DNA of 64,000 bases from positions 1,984,001 to 2,048,000 of the forward strand of contig NZ_JASGKQ010000003.1 in assembly GCF_047654785.1 (NCBI RefSeq), written 5' to 3'. Under the pieces are notes generated by a model. The model was not told the DNA's origin, searched no databases, and worked only from the letters and a program-made list of their open reading frames with translations. Made by a program: the position numbers and the translations under genes. Positions 55,569 through 62,497 of the stretch are shown piece after piece. The DNA is from Pelomonas sp047654785. GTDB taxonomy: Bacteria; Pseudomonadota; Gammaproteobacteria; Burkholderiales; Burkholderiaceae_C. The number at the start of each line of letters is the position of its first letter. The stretch's first letter is position 1.

Positions 55569-56447
55569 TAAGAGCGGCTAACACAACCCTGTCATCGTCA
55601 GGCGGTTGAAGTGCGTTTGACGGTACATGGGTCGAACCAAGAACAAGGAAATCAGCGCGGCGCTGTTCAAGAAGATTGAGCCACTGCTGCCGGTATTCGT
55701 GCCCTCGGTCAAGGGCGGTCGTCCACGGGTGAGCGACGAGATGGCTCTGAACGGCATCCTGTTCGTGCTGCGCACCGGCATCCCCTGGGAAGAGTTGCCC
55801 CAGGAACTGGGCTTCGGCAGTGGCATGACCTGCTGGCGGCGACTGCGCCAATGGCAGGATGCCGGTGTGTGGCACCAATTGCATATGCTGTTGTTGGCCG
55901 AACTGCGTAGCGCCGGGCGGCTGGACTTCAGCCGAGCCAGCCTGGACGGGGCCAGCGTGCCCAGCCCCCGGGGGGCTCGCACACTGGCCCCAACCCCACG
56001 GACAGAGGAAAACTCGGCAGCAAACGTCACATCATCACGGACCGCCAGGGCATCCCGCTGATGTTCTGCGTGACCGGAGCCAACCGCCACGACTCGGTGG
56101 TCTTCGAGCAGTTGATCGATGCCTTGCCCGATGTGCGAGGAAAGCGTGGAAAGCCGCGCCGCTGGCCCGACAAGCTGCACGCGGACAAGGGCTACGACTT
56201 TGCACGCTGTCGGGAGCACCTCAAGCGCCGAGGCATCCAGGATCGGATCGCCCGCAGGGGTATCGAGCGCAACGACCGACTCGGGTGCCATCGCTGGGTC
56301 GTCGAACGCACGCATGCTTGGCTGGCCGCCTTCGGCAAGCTGCGCGTGCGTTTCGAGCGAAGCGTTCATACCCATGTGGCCTTGCTATCCCTGGCGTGCA
56401 GCGTCATCTGCGTGCGAGCATTGATTCAGTTTTGTTAGCCGCTCTAA
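55569..56447. mobile_element. IS5-family insertion sequence (873 bp) with TAA target duplication
   Basis: The element spans 55572-56444. Terminal inverted repeats begin GAGCGGCTAACA at the left and, read inward from the right, GAGCGGCTAACAAAAC; they match over 12 bases then diverge. TAA (55569-55571 and 56445-56447) flanks both ends as a direct repeat. The transposase is read left to right in two overlapping frames, the pattern of the IS427 group. The insertion sits between moaE and an SPFH gene. Confidence 0.9.
55627..56438 (+). CDS. IS5-family (IS427-like) transposase, two frames joined by a -1 shift
   Basis: Frame one (55627-56061) gives MGRTKNKEISAALFKKIEPL and WEELPQELGFGSGMTCWRRL. At C5-G6 (55965-55975) it moves to the -1 frame, which continues GSHTGPNPTDRGKLGSKRHI, then LHADKGYDFARCREHLKRR and FGKLRVRFERSVHTHVALL up to 56438. 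The G6C run is a plausible slip site; IS427-group elements often use A6G. DDE residues are expected in the shared product. Alternatively the break is a mutation. Confidence 0.8.
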
Positions 56448-56540
56448 GCCGGAGGGTCATATTCACCTGGCCCCGGCCGGCTGCCTGCCCGGTTCGCGCC
56501 GCATACTGCGCACCTTTCCCGACCGCAAGCGAGACCCGCC

Positions 56541-57584
56541 ATGGCCCTGATGGATTTCATCAAGAAACAGTTCATCGACATCATCCAGTGGACCGAGGAC
56601 TCGGCGGCCGCGGGAGACGCCGTGCTGGCCTGGCGCTTCCCGATGCGCGACATGGAAATCCAGAACGGCGCCCAGCTCGTCGTGCGCGAGTCGCAGCTGG
56701 CGGTGTTCGTCAACGAGGGCCAGGTGGCCGACCTGTTCGGCCCCGGCACGCACAGGCTCACCACGCAGACGCTGCCGCTGCTGACCAACCTGAAGCACTG
56801 GGACAAGCTGTTCGAGTCGCCGTTCAAGAGCGACGTCTACTTCTTCAGCACCCGCCAGCAGATCGACCAGCGCTGGGGCACCAGCCAGCCCGTGTCCATC
56901 CGCGACAAGGACTTCGGCGCCGTGCGGCTGCGCGCCTTCGGCAACTACGCCTACCGCCTCCAGGACCCCAAGGCCTTCCACAGCCAGATCTCCGGCACGC
57001 GCGAGCGCTACACGGTGGCCGAGCTGGAGGGCCAGCTGCGCGGGCTGATGCTGCAGCACATCAGCGACGCCGTGGCCGGCAGCGGCACGCCGTTCCTGGA
57101 CCTGGCGGCCAACCAGGTCGAGTTCGCCGCCGCGCTCCAGGCCGCCACCGCGCCAGCCTTCCAGGCCCTCGGCCTGGAGCTGATGTCGGTGACGATGCAG
57201 AACGTGTCGCTGCCCGAGGAGCTGCAGAAGATCCTGGACCAGCGCATCGGCATGGGCATCATCGGCCAGAACATGGGCCAGTTCATGCAGTACCAGGCCG
57301 CGCAGGCGCTGCCCGAGATGGCCAAGGGCGTGGGCGCCGGCGGCAGCGGCATCGCCGGCGAGGCCGTGGGCCTGGGCGCGGGCGTCGCGCTGGGCCAGAC
57401 GCTGGCGCAGACGCTCAGCCAGGGCCTGGCCGGCGTGGGCACGGCGGCGCCGGCCCCCGCCGCCAGCAAGCCCGACGACATCGTCGCGCTGCTGGAAAAG
57501 CTCGGCGACCTCAAGGCCAAGGGCATCCTGACCGACGAGGAATTCGCCGCGAAGAAGGCCGATCTGCTGAAGAAGCTTGGCTGA
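56541..57584 (+). CDS. SPFH-domain protein with C-terminal SHOCT domain (YdjI-like)
   Basis: The 347-aa protein starts MALMDFIKKQFIDIIQWTED. The SPFH/band-7 region (FPMRDMEIQNGAQLVVRESQ, FNEGQVAD-like VNEGQVADLFGPGTHRL) fills residues about 30-250. A Gly/Ala-rich linker (265-310) precedes a SHOCT helix pair ending LTDEEFAAKKADLLKKLG. Such proteins scaffold membrane microdomains or stress systems. It overlaps the DUF4178 gene by 8 bp, so they are coupled. Its own promoter is downstream of the IS element. Confidence 0.85.
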   Translation: MALMDFIKKQFIDIIQWTEDSAAAGDAVLAWRFPMRDMEIQNGAQLVVRESQLAVFVNEGQVADLFGPGTHRLTTQTLPLLTNLKHWDKLFESPFKSDVYFFSTRQQIDQRWGTSQPVSIRDKDFGAVRLRAFGNYAYRLQDPKAFHSQISGTRERYTVAELEGQLRGLMLQHISDAVAGSGTPFLDLAANQVEFAAALQAATAPAFQALGLELMSVTMQNVSLPEELQKILDQRIGMGIIGQNMGQFMQYQAAQALPEMAKGVGAGGSGIAGEAVGLGAGVALGQTLAQTLSQGLAGVGTAAPAPAASKPDDIVALLEKLGDLKAKGILTDEEFAAKKADLLKKLG

Positions 57585-59160
57585 CCAAGCCCAGCGCCGC
57601 TGGCGTGCGGCCTGCCCCAACTGCGGCGCGCCGGTAGCGTTCGCCAGCGCGGCGTCGACGACGGCCGTCTGCGGCTTCTGCCGCAGCACGCTGCTGCGCG
57701 ACGGCGATGCGCTGCAGCGGATCGGCCAGAGCGCCGAGATCTTCGAGGACTACTCGCCGCTGCAGCTCGGCACCACCGGGCGCTGGATGGGCCAGGGCTT
57801 CGCCGTCGTCGGCCGCGTGCAGCGCGGCTCGGAGCTCGGCCGCTGGAACGAATGGCACCTGCTGTTCGATGCCGGCGACGCCCCGCGCGTGGCCTGGCTC
57901 AGCGAGGACAACGGCCGCTTCGTCCTCAGCCTCGAGGCGCCGCTGGCCGAGGCGCCGCCCGCGCAGCCCCAGGCCGGCCTGCCGCTGACGCTGGCCGGGC
58001 AGCGCTGGCAGGTGGCGGCGGTGATCGACGCCGCCGTGTACGCGGCCGAGGGCGAGCTGCCGCGCGTGCCGCGCACGGGCCGCGTCGCCGAGCTGCGCAA
58101 CGAGCGCGACGAGGTCGGCACGCTGGAATACCGCGAGGATGGCCCGCCCGTCTGGTCCCTCGGCCGCGGCGTGCAGCTGGCCGAGCTGGCGCTGCAGGGG
58201 CTGCGCAGCACGGCCGAGGGCGAGTCGGTCGCCGACGCCCGGTTCAAGGGCCGGGCCATCGCCTGCCCCAACTGCGGCGCACCGCTGGCGCCCAGCCTGG
58301 TGCAGACCAAGAGCATGAGCTGCGCGCAATGCCAGGCCGTCGTCGACCTGCCGGAAGGCGACGCCCAGGCCCTCGGCTTCACCGCGCAAAGCCCCGGCGC
58401 GCCGCCGCTGATCCCGCTCGGCCGCACCGGCACGCTGGCGGCCGACGACGGCCAGCCGCTGCCCTGGACCGTCGTCGGCTACCAGGAGCGCTGCGACCTC
58501 CCCGAGGACGCGGAGGACGAGCAGAGCTTCTGGCGCGAATACCTGCTCTACAACCGGCTGGCCGGCTTCGCCTTCCTCGTCGACACGGACGAAGGCTGGA
58601 GCCTGGTGCGCACGCTGACCGGCGCGCCCGCGCCGCAGCGCGGCGGCGCCACCTGGCAGGGCCGCGCCTACGTGCAGCGCTGGGCCTATGGCGCGAAGAC
58701 GACGCATGTGCTGGGCGAGTTCTACTGGCCCGTGCGGCTGGGCGACCGCGTGCAGGTGACCGACTACGCCAGCCACGATGGCCAGTTCCTGCTGAGCCGC
58801 GAGCAGCAGGGCCCGGAGCTGACCTGGAGCGCCGGCCGCACGCTGCCCGCGTCCGCCGTGCAGCAGGCCTTCGGCCTCGCCGCGCCGGCCGGCGCCCTCG
58901 CACGCGACGCCTCGGCCTTCAGGAACGACGGCGGCACGCTGCTGCGCAACATCGTCATCGGCCTGTTCCTGATGGTGGTGCTGTTCTCGGCGCTGCGCGC
59001 CTGCAGCGACGACGGCTGCCAGCCGTACAAGGACAGCTTCGGCGAAAACAGCAACGAATACCGCCAGTGCCTCGCGGACTCGCGCGGCAGCGGCGTGCGG
59101 ATCGGCAACGGCGGCGGCAGCTACGGCGGCTACAGCAGCGGTGGCGGCGGCCACAAGTAA
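57577..59160 (+). CDS. DUF4178-domain protein with zinc-ribbon motifs
   Basis: The 527-aa protein starts at a TTG (57577) within the SPFH 3' end. Two zinc-ribbon pairs are visible: CPNCGAPVAF with CGFC near residue 12-40, and CPNCGAPLAP with CAQC near 230. DUF4178-type regions surround them (LGTTGRWMGQGFAVVGRVQR, TLAADDGQPLPWTVVGYQER). A membrane helix near residue 460 (IVIGLFLMVVLFSALRA) and a Gly/Ser-rich tail (GGGSYGGYSSGGGGHK) end the protein. Function is unknown; partners are the SPFH and DUF350 proteins. Confidence 0.82.
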   Translation: MADQAQRRWRAACPNCGAPVAFASAASTTAVCGFCRSTLLRDGDALQRIGQSAEIFEDYSPLQLGTTGRWMGQGFAVVGRVQRGSELGRWNEWHLLFDAGDAPRVAWLSEDNGRFVLSLEAPLAEAPPAQPQAGLPLTLAGQRWQVAAVIDAAVYAAEGELPRVPRTGRVAELRNERDEVGTLEYREDGPPVWSLGRGVQLAELALQGLRSTAEGESVADARFKGRAIACPNCGAPLAPSLVQTKSMSCAQCQAVVDLPEGDAQALGFTAQSPGAPPLIPLGRTGTLAADDGQPLPWTVVGYQERCDLPEDAEDEQSFWREYLLYNRLAGFAFLVDTDEGWSLVRTLTGAPAPQRGGATWQGRAYVQRWAYGAKTTHVLGEFYWPVRLGDRVQVTDYASHDGQFLLSREQQGPELTWSAGRTLPASAVQQAFGLAAPAGALARDASAFRNDGGTLLRNIVIGLFLMVVLFSALRACSDDGCQPYKDSFGENSNEYRQCLADSRGSGVRIGNGGGSYGGYSSGGGGHK

Positions 59161-59172
59161 AGGAGAACTGAC

Positions 59173-59394
59173 ATGACCCTCGACTGGCTCCGGCCCGAAG
59201 TCGTCCTCGGCTCGACGATGTACGCCCTGATCGGCGTCGCCGTCTTCTGGATCTCGTTCGTCATCGTCGACAAGATCACCCCCTACAAGCTGTGGGAGGA
59301 GATCGTCGAGCACAAGAACGTGGCGCTGGCCATCGTCGTCGGCGCGATGTGCCTGTCGATCGGGCACATCGTCGCGGCGGCGATCCATGGCTGA
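59173..59394 (+). CDS. DUF350 small membrane protein
   Basis: The 73-aa product has two hydrophobic helices (LGSTMYALIGVAVFWISFVI and NVALAIVVGAMCLSIGHIV) and the DUF350 pattern. An excellent AAGGAG site precedes the ATG. In other bacteria DUF350 genes recur with DUF4178 and polyamine-synthase-like genes, as I recall, so the cluster is probably one system. Confidence 0.85.
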   Translation: MTLDWLRPEVVLGSTMYALIGVAVFWISFVIVDKITPYKLWEEIVEHKNVALAIVVGAMCLSIGHIVAAAIHG

Positions 59395-59412
59395 GCACGG
59401 CTGCGCCGCCGG

Positions 59413-59622
59413 TTGTTGCCAGTCCACCTCGAAGGGGTCGCCGCACATGCCGACCCGCTGCGCGCCGCCGGCTCGCTGCGCGAGTCACCCGAGGCGACGC
59501 CAGTCGGCGGGCTGTGGATAGTGCGGGCACCGGACAGGGCGGCCGTCGAGGCGCTGATCGCCGCAGACCCCTTCACTACCGGCGGCCTGCGCGCCGGCTG
59601 GGACTTCGTTCTCGACAGGTGA
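59413..59622 (+). pseudogene. YCII-related domain fragment, N-terminus missing
   Basis: From a TTG the frame reads LPVHLEGVAAHADPLRAAGSL and then GGLWIVRAPDRAAVEALIAA, DPFTTGGLRAGWDFVLDR. This matches the C-terminal three quarters of YCII-type ferredoxin-fold proteins. The first 15-20 residues, which carry the conserved catalytic-type region, are absent and the frame runs back into the DUF350 stop. A degraded relic or an unusual start is possible. Confidence 0.55.
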
Positions 59623-59681
59623 AGCAGGGGCTGAGCTGGTGCGGCCGCCGACGGCTTGCCAAATCGGGTTTCATCGGCGAC

Positions 59682-59705
59682 ATTCGCAATTCGCGAATAG
59701 CGAAT
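59682..59705. promoter_or_regulatory. 24-bp near-perfect palindrome upstream of the winged-helix/nucleotidyltransferase pair
   Basis: ATTCGC at 59682-59687 and GCGAAT at 59700-59705 flank ATTCGCGAAT-like inner arms; 22 of 24 positions are symmetric about the centre. It ends 11 bp before the first ATG of the module. Autorepression by the winged-helix protein is the natural inference, as in toxin-antitoxin operons. Confidence 0.6.
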
Positions 59706-59716
59706 ATGCACGCCCG

Positions 59717-60262
59717 ATGGACCTCAAACCCCAAGACTTGTTGGTGCTGCTGAAGGTGGCGGCACACCCGCCGCAGCGCTGGACTTATGCCGCTTTAGGC
59801 GAAGCCCTGACCATGAGCGCGTCGGAGGCGCACGCCAGCGTGAAGCGCGCGGTGGCGTCCGGCCTGGCGGTGACGCCTGCTCGCGGTGAATGGTCGCCGG
59901 TCAGGCCCAACCTGCTGGAGTTCATGCTGCACGGCGTGCGTTATATCTGGCCGGCCACGCCGGGGCCGGTCAAGCGGGGCGTGCCGACGGCCTTCGGTGC
60001 CGAGCCCCTGGCCAGCCAATTGACGGTGACCGCCGGGGAGGCACCCGTCTGGGCGCATCCCACCGGCAGCGCCAAAGGGCCGACGCTCTCGCCCCTGTAT
60101 CGGACGGCGCCGCAGGCCGCGCTGGCCGACCCCGCGCTGCATCGCCTGCTGGCGCTGCTGGACGCCCTGCGCATCGGGCGGGCGCGCGAGCGCACGCTGG
60201 CCACGAAGCTGATGGAAGCCGAGTTGATGCAGTTCGACCCCGGAGACGCCGATGCGCGTTGA
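59717..60262 (+). CDS. Winged-helix DNA-binding protein of a putative toxin-antitoxin pair
   Basis: The 181-aa product starts MDLKPQDLLVLLKVAAHPPQ and has an N-terminal winged helix (WTYAALGEALTMSASEAHAS, VKRAVASGLAV). The rest (60-181) is a helical region with LSPLYRTAPQAALADPALHR and TLATKLMEAELM. It overlaps the nucleotidyltransferase gene by 11 bp. I do not recognise a named family; it resembles HTH partners of AbiEii-like enzymes. No Shine-Dalgarno sequence is obvious. Confidence 0.72.
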   Translation: MDLKPQDLLVLLKVAAHPPQRWTYAALGEALTMSASEAHASVKRAVASGLAVTPARGEWSPVRPNLLEFMLHGVRYIWPATPGPVKRGVPTAFGAEPLASQLTVTAGEAPVWAHPTGSAKGPTLSPLYRTAPQAALADPALHRLLALLDALRIGRARERTLATKLMEAELMQFDPGDADAR

Positions 60263-60935
60263 TGACCCGAACCTGCCCCATCTGCGCAGCGTCGCCGAGG
60301 CCCTGGGAGAGTTGCGGGAGCAAGTGGTGTTTGTCGGCGGTGCCGTGGCCGGCCTGCTCGTCACCGACCTGCTGGCCGATCCGGTGCGCGCCACCCGCGA
60401 TGTGGATGCGGTGGTGAGTGCCAACCGCGCCTTGTTCCATCGCATCGAGGAGGCCGTGGCGGCGCGCGGGTTTGCGCGTGACGTCAGCAGCGATGTGATT
60501 TGCCGCTGGGTGCACAAGGCATCGGGGGTGCCCTTCGACCTGATGCCGGTACAGCCGGAGGTGCTGGGCTTCTCAAACCGCTGGTACCCCTATGCGGTGG
60601 AAACTGCCGTGCCCTTGGACTTGGGTGCGGGCGTGGTCATTCGGCGGGTGAGCGCCGTCGCCTTCGTGGCGACCAAGCTCGAAGCCTTTGCCAGCCGTGG
60701 CGGCGGCGACTTCATGAGCAGCCACGACCTCGAAGACGTGCTCAACATCATCGACGGGCGCGAGGAGCTTGCCGATGAGATGGCCGCTGCCCCCGCCGAA
60801 TTGCGGCAGGCGGTGGCCGCTGCCTTCGCCCGGTTGCTGAAGAACCCGGACTTCGCCAACGTGCTGCCGGGCCTGATCGTCGAGCCGGAACGCGCCGGCC
60901 TCGTCATGGGCCGCCTGAAAGCCTTGAGCCCATGA
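60252..60935 (+). CDS. Nucleotidyltransferase of the AbiEii/MenT type, putative toxin
   Basis: The 227-aa product has the nucleotidyltransferase motif: FVGGAVAGLLVTD near residue 26, then TRDVDAVV with Asp50 and Asp52. VPFDLMPVQPEVLGFSNRW and the KLEAFASRGGGDFMSSHDLE segment (residue about 140-160) resemble DUF1814/AbiEii-type enzymes, which transfer nucleotides to tRNA or proteins. GGAG lies before the ATG. It overlaps the winged-helix gene and, by 4 bases, the next gene. Toxic activity is inferred. Confidence 0.78.
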   Translation: MRVDDPNLPHLRSVAEALGELREQVVFVGGAVAGLLVTDLLADPVRATRDVDAVVSANRALFHRIEEAVAARGFARDVSSDVICRWVHKASGVPFDLMPVQPEVLGFSNRWYPYAVETAVPLDLGAGVVIRRVSAVAFVATKLEAFASRGGGDFMSSHDLEDVLNIIDGREELADEMAAAPAELRQAVAAAFARLLKNPDFANVLPGLIVEPERAGLVMGRLKALSP

Positions 60936-62497
60936 ATCTGCACCACCATGAGGGCCAGACAGCGCCCGTCTCGCTCGCCGAGCTGCTGCTGCTCGCCAGC
61001 GTCTTCGTCATCGCCGCCTGCGGCCTGGTCTACGAGCTGGCGGCGGGCGCGCTGGCGAGCTATCTGCTCGGCGACTCGGTGCTGCAGTTCTCCACCGTCA
61101 TCGGCGTCTACCTGTTCGCGATGGGGCTGGGTTCGTGGCTGTCGCGCTTCGTCGAGCGGCAGCTGGTGGGCGTCTTCCTGCAGGTGGAGCTGCTCGTCGG
61201 CGTCATCGGCGGGCTGATGCCGGCGGCGCTGTTCGCCGTCCACAGCCTGCTGCCGCCCGGCGCGGCCACGCCGTTCCGCGTGCTGCTGTACGGGCTGGTG
61301 CTGCTGGTGGGCACGCTGGTCGGGCTGGAGATCCCGCTGGTCATGCGCATCCTGAAGCGCCACTTCAGCGCACGCTACGGGCTCAAGGACCTGGTGTCGC
61401 AGGTGCTGACCTTCGACTACCTCGGCGCGCTGCTCGTCGCGCTGGCCTTCCCGCTGGTGCTGGTGCCGCAGCTGGGCCTCGTGCGCACGGGCATCGCCTT
61501 CGGGCTGCTGAACGTGGCGGTGGCGGTGTGGGCGCTGTGGCTGTTCCGCGCCGAGGTGCGCGCCAGGGCGGCGATGGCGGCGGCCTGTACGCTGTCGGCC
61601 GGCCTGCTGCTGGCCGCGCTGCTGGGCGCCGAGCGGCTGACCACCTGGGCCGAGGACCGCTTCTACGGCGAGCACATCGTCTTCAAGCAGAGCAGCGCCT
61701 ACCAGCGCATCGTCGTCACCGACGGGCAGGCCGGCACGCGGCTGTTCCTGAACGGCAACCTGCAGTTCCACTCGCGCGACGAGTACCGCTACCACGAGGC
61801 CCTGGTGCAGCCGGCCATGGCCGCGCACGGGGCGCCCAAGCGCGTGCTGGTGCTGGGCGGCGGCGACGGCATGGCCGTGCGCGAGGTGCTGCGCCACGCC
61901 AGCGTGGAGCAGGTCACGCTGGTGGAGCTGGACCCGCTGATGACCACGCTGTTCCGCGACACCCCCCGGCTGGCCGCGCTGAACGGCCGGGCGCTGGCGT
62001 CGCCGAAGCTCACCATCGTCAACGCCGACGCCTTCGGCTGGCTGGAGCAGCACGCCGGGACCTTCGACGTCATCGTCATCGACTTCCCCGACCCGTCCAA
62101 CTTCGCGCTCGGCAAGCTCTACACGGCCAGCTTCTACGAGCTGGTGGACCAGCACCTCGCGGCCTCCGGCTACGCGGTCGTGCAGACTACCTCGCCGCTG
62201 GTGGCCCGGCGCAGCTTCTGGACCGTGGTGGCCACCGTCGAGTCCGTCGGGCTGACCGCCACGCCCTACCACGCCCACGTGCCGAGCTTCGGCGAATGGG
62301 GCTTCGTGCTCGCGTCGCGCCGGCCGTTCCGCGCGCCCACGCAGTTCCCGCCCGGCCTGCGCTTCATCAACGCACAGACGCTGCCCACGCTGCTGGACTT
62401 CCCGCCCGACATGGCGCGCGTGCCGGCCGAGGTGAACCGGCTGTCCAATCAGGTGCTGGTGCAGACCTTCGAAGAGGAATGGGGGAAGGTGCATTGA
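60932..62497 (+). CDS. Membrane-anchored spermidine-synthase-like protein
   Basis: The 521-aa product has about seven N-terminal membrane helices (AELLLLASVFVIAACGLVYE, VLQFSTVIGVYLFAMGLGSW) and a C-terminal aminopropyltransferase-like Rossmann domain with VLVLGGGDGMAVREVLRHA, TLVELDPLM and VIVIDFPDPSNFALGKLYT. The GGGDG motif binds decarboxylated S-adenosylmethionine or a similar donor. The ATG overlaps the nucleotidyltransferase stop (ATGA). In related genomes it accompanies DUF350/DUF4178 genes, as I recall. Confidence 0.88.
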   Translation: MNLHHHEGQTAPVSLAELLLLASVFVIAACGLVYELAAGALASYLLGDSVLQFSTVIGVYLFAMGLGSWLSRFVERQLVGVFLQVELLVGVIGGLMPAALFAVHSLLPPGAATPFRVLLYGLVLLVGTLVGLEIPLVMRILKRHFSARYGLKDLVSQVLTFDYLGALLVALAFPLVLVPQLGLVRTGIAFGLLNVAVAVWALWLFRAEVRARAAMAAACTLSAGLLLAALLGAERLTTWAEDRFYGEHIVFKQSSAYQRIVVTDGQAGTRLFLNGNLQFHSRDEYRYHEALVQPAMAAHGAPKRVLVLGGGDGMAVREVLRHASVEQVTLVELDPLMTTLFRDTPRLAALNGRALASPKLTIVNADAFGWLEQHAGTFDVIVIDFPDPSNFALGKLYTASFYELVDQHLAASGYAVVQTTSPLVARRSFWTVVATVESVGLTATPYHAHVPSFGEWGFVLASRRPFRAPTQFPPGLRFINAQTLPTLLDFPPDMARVPAEVNRLSNQVLVQTFEEEWGKVH

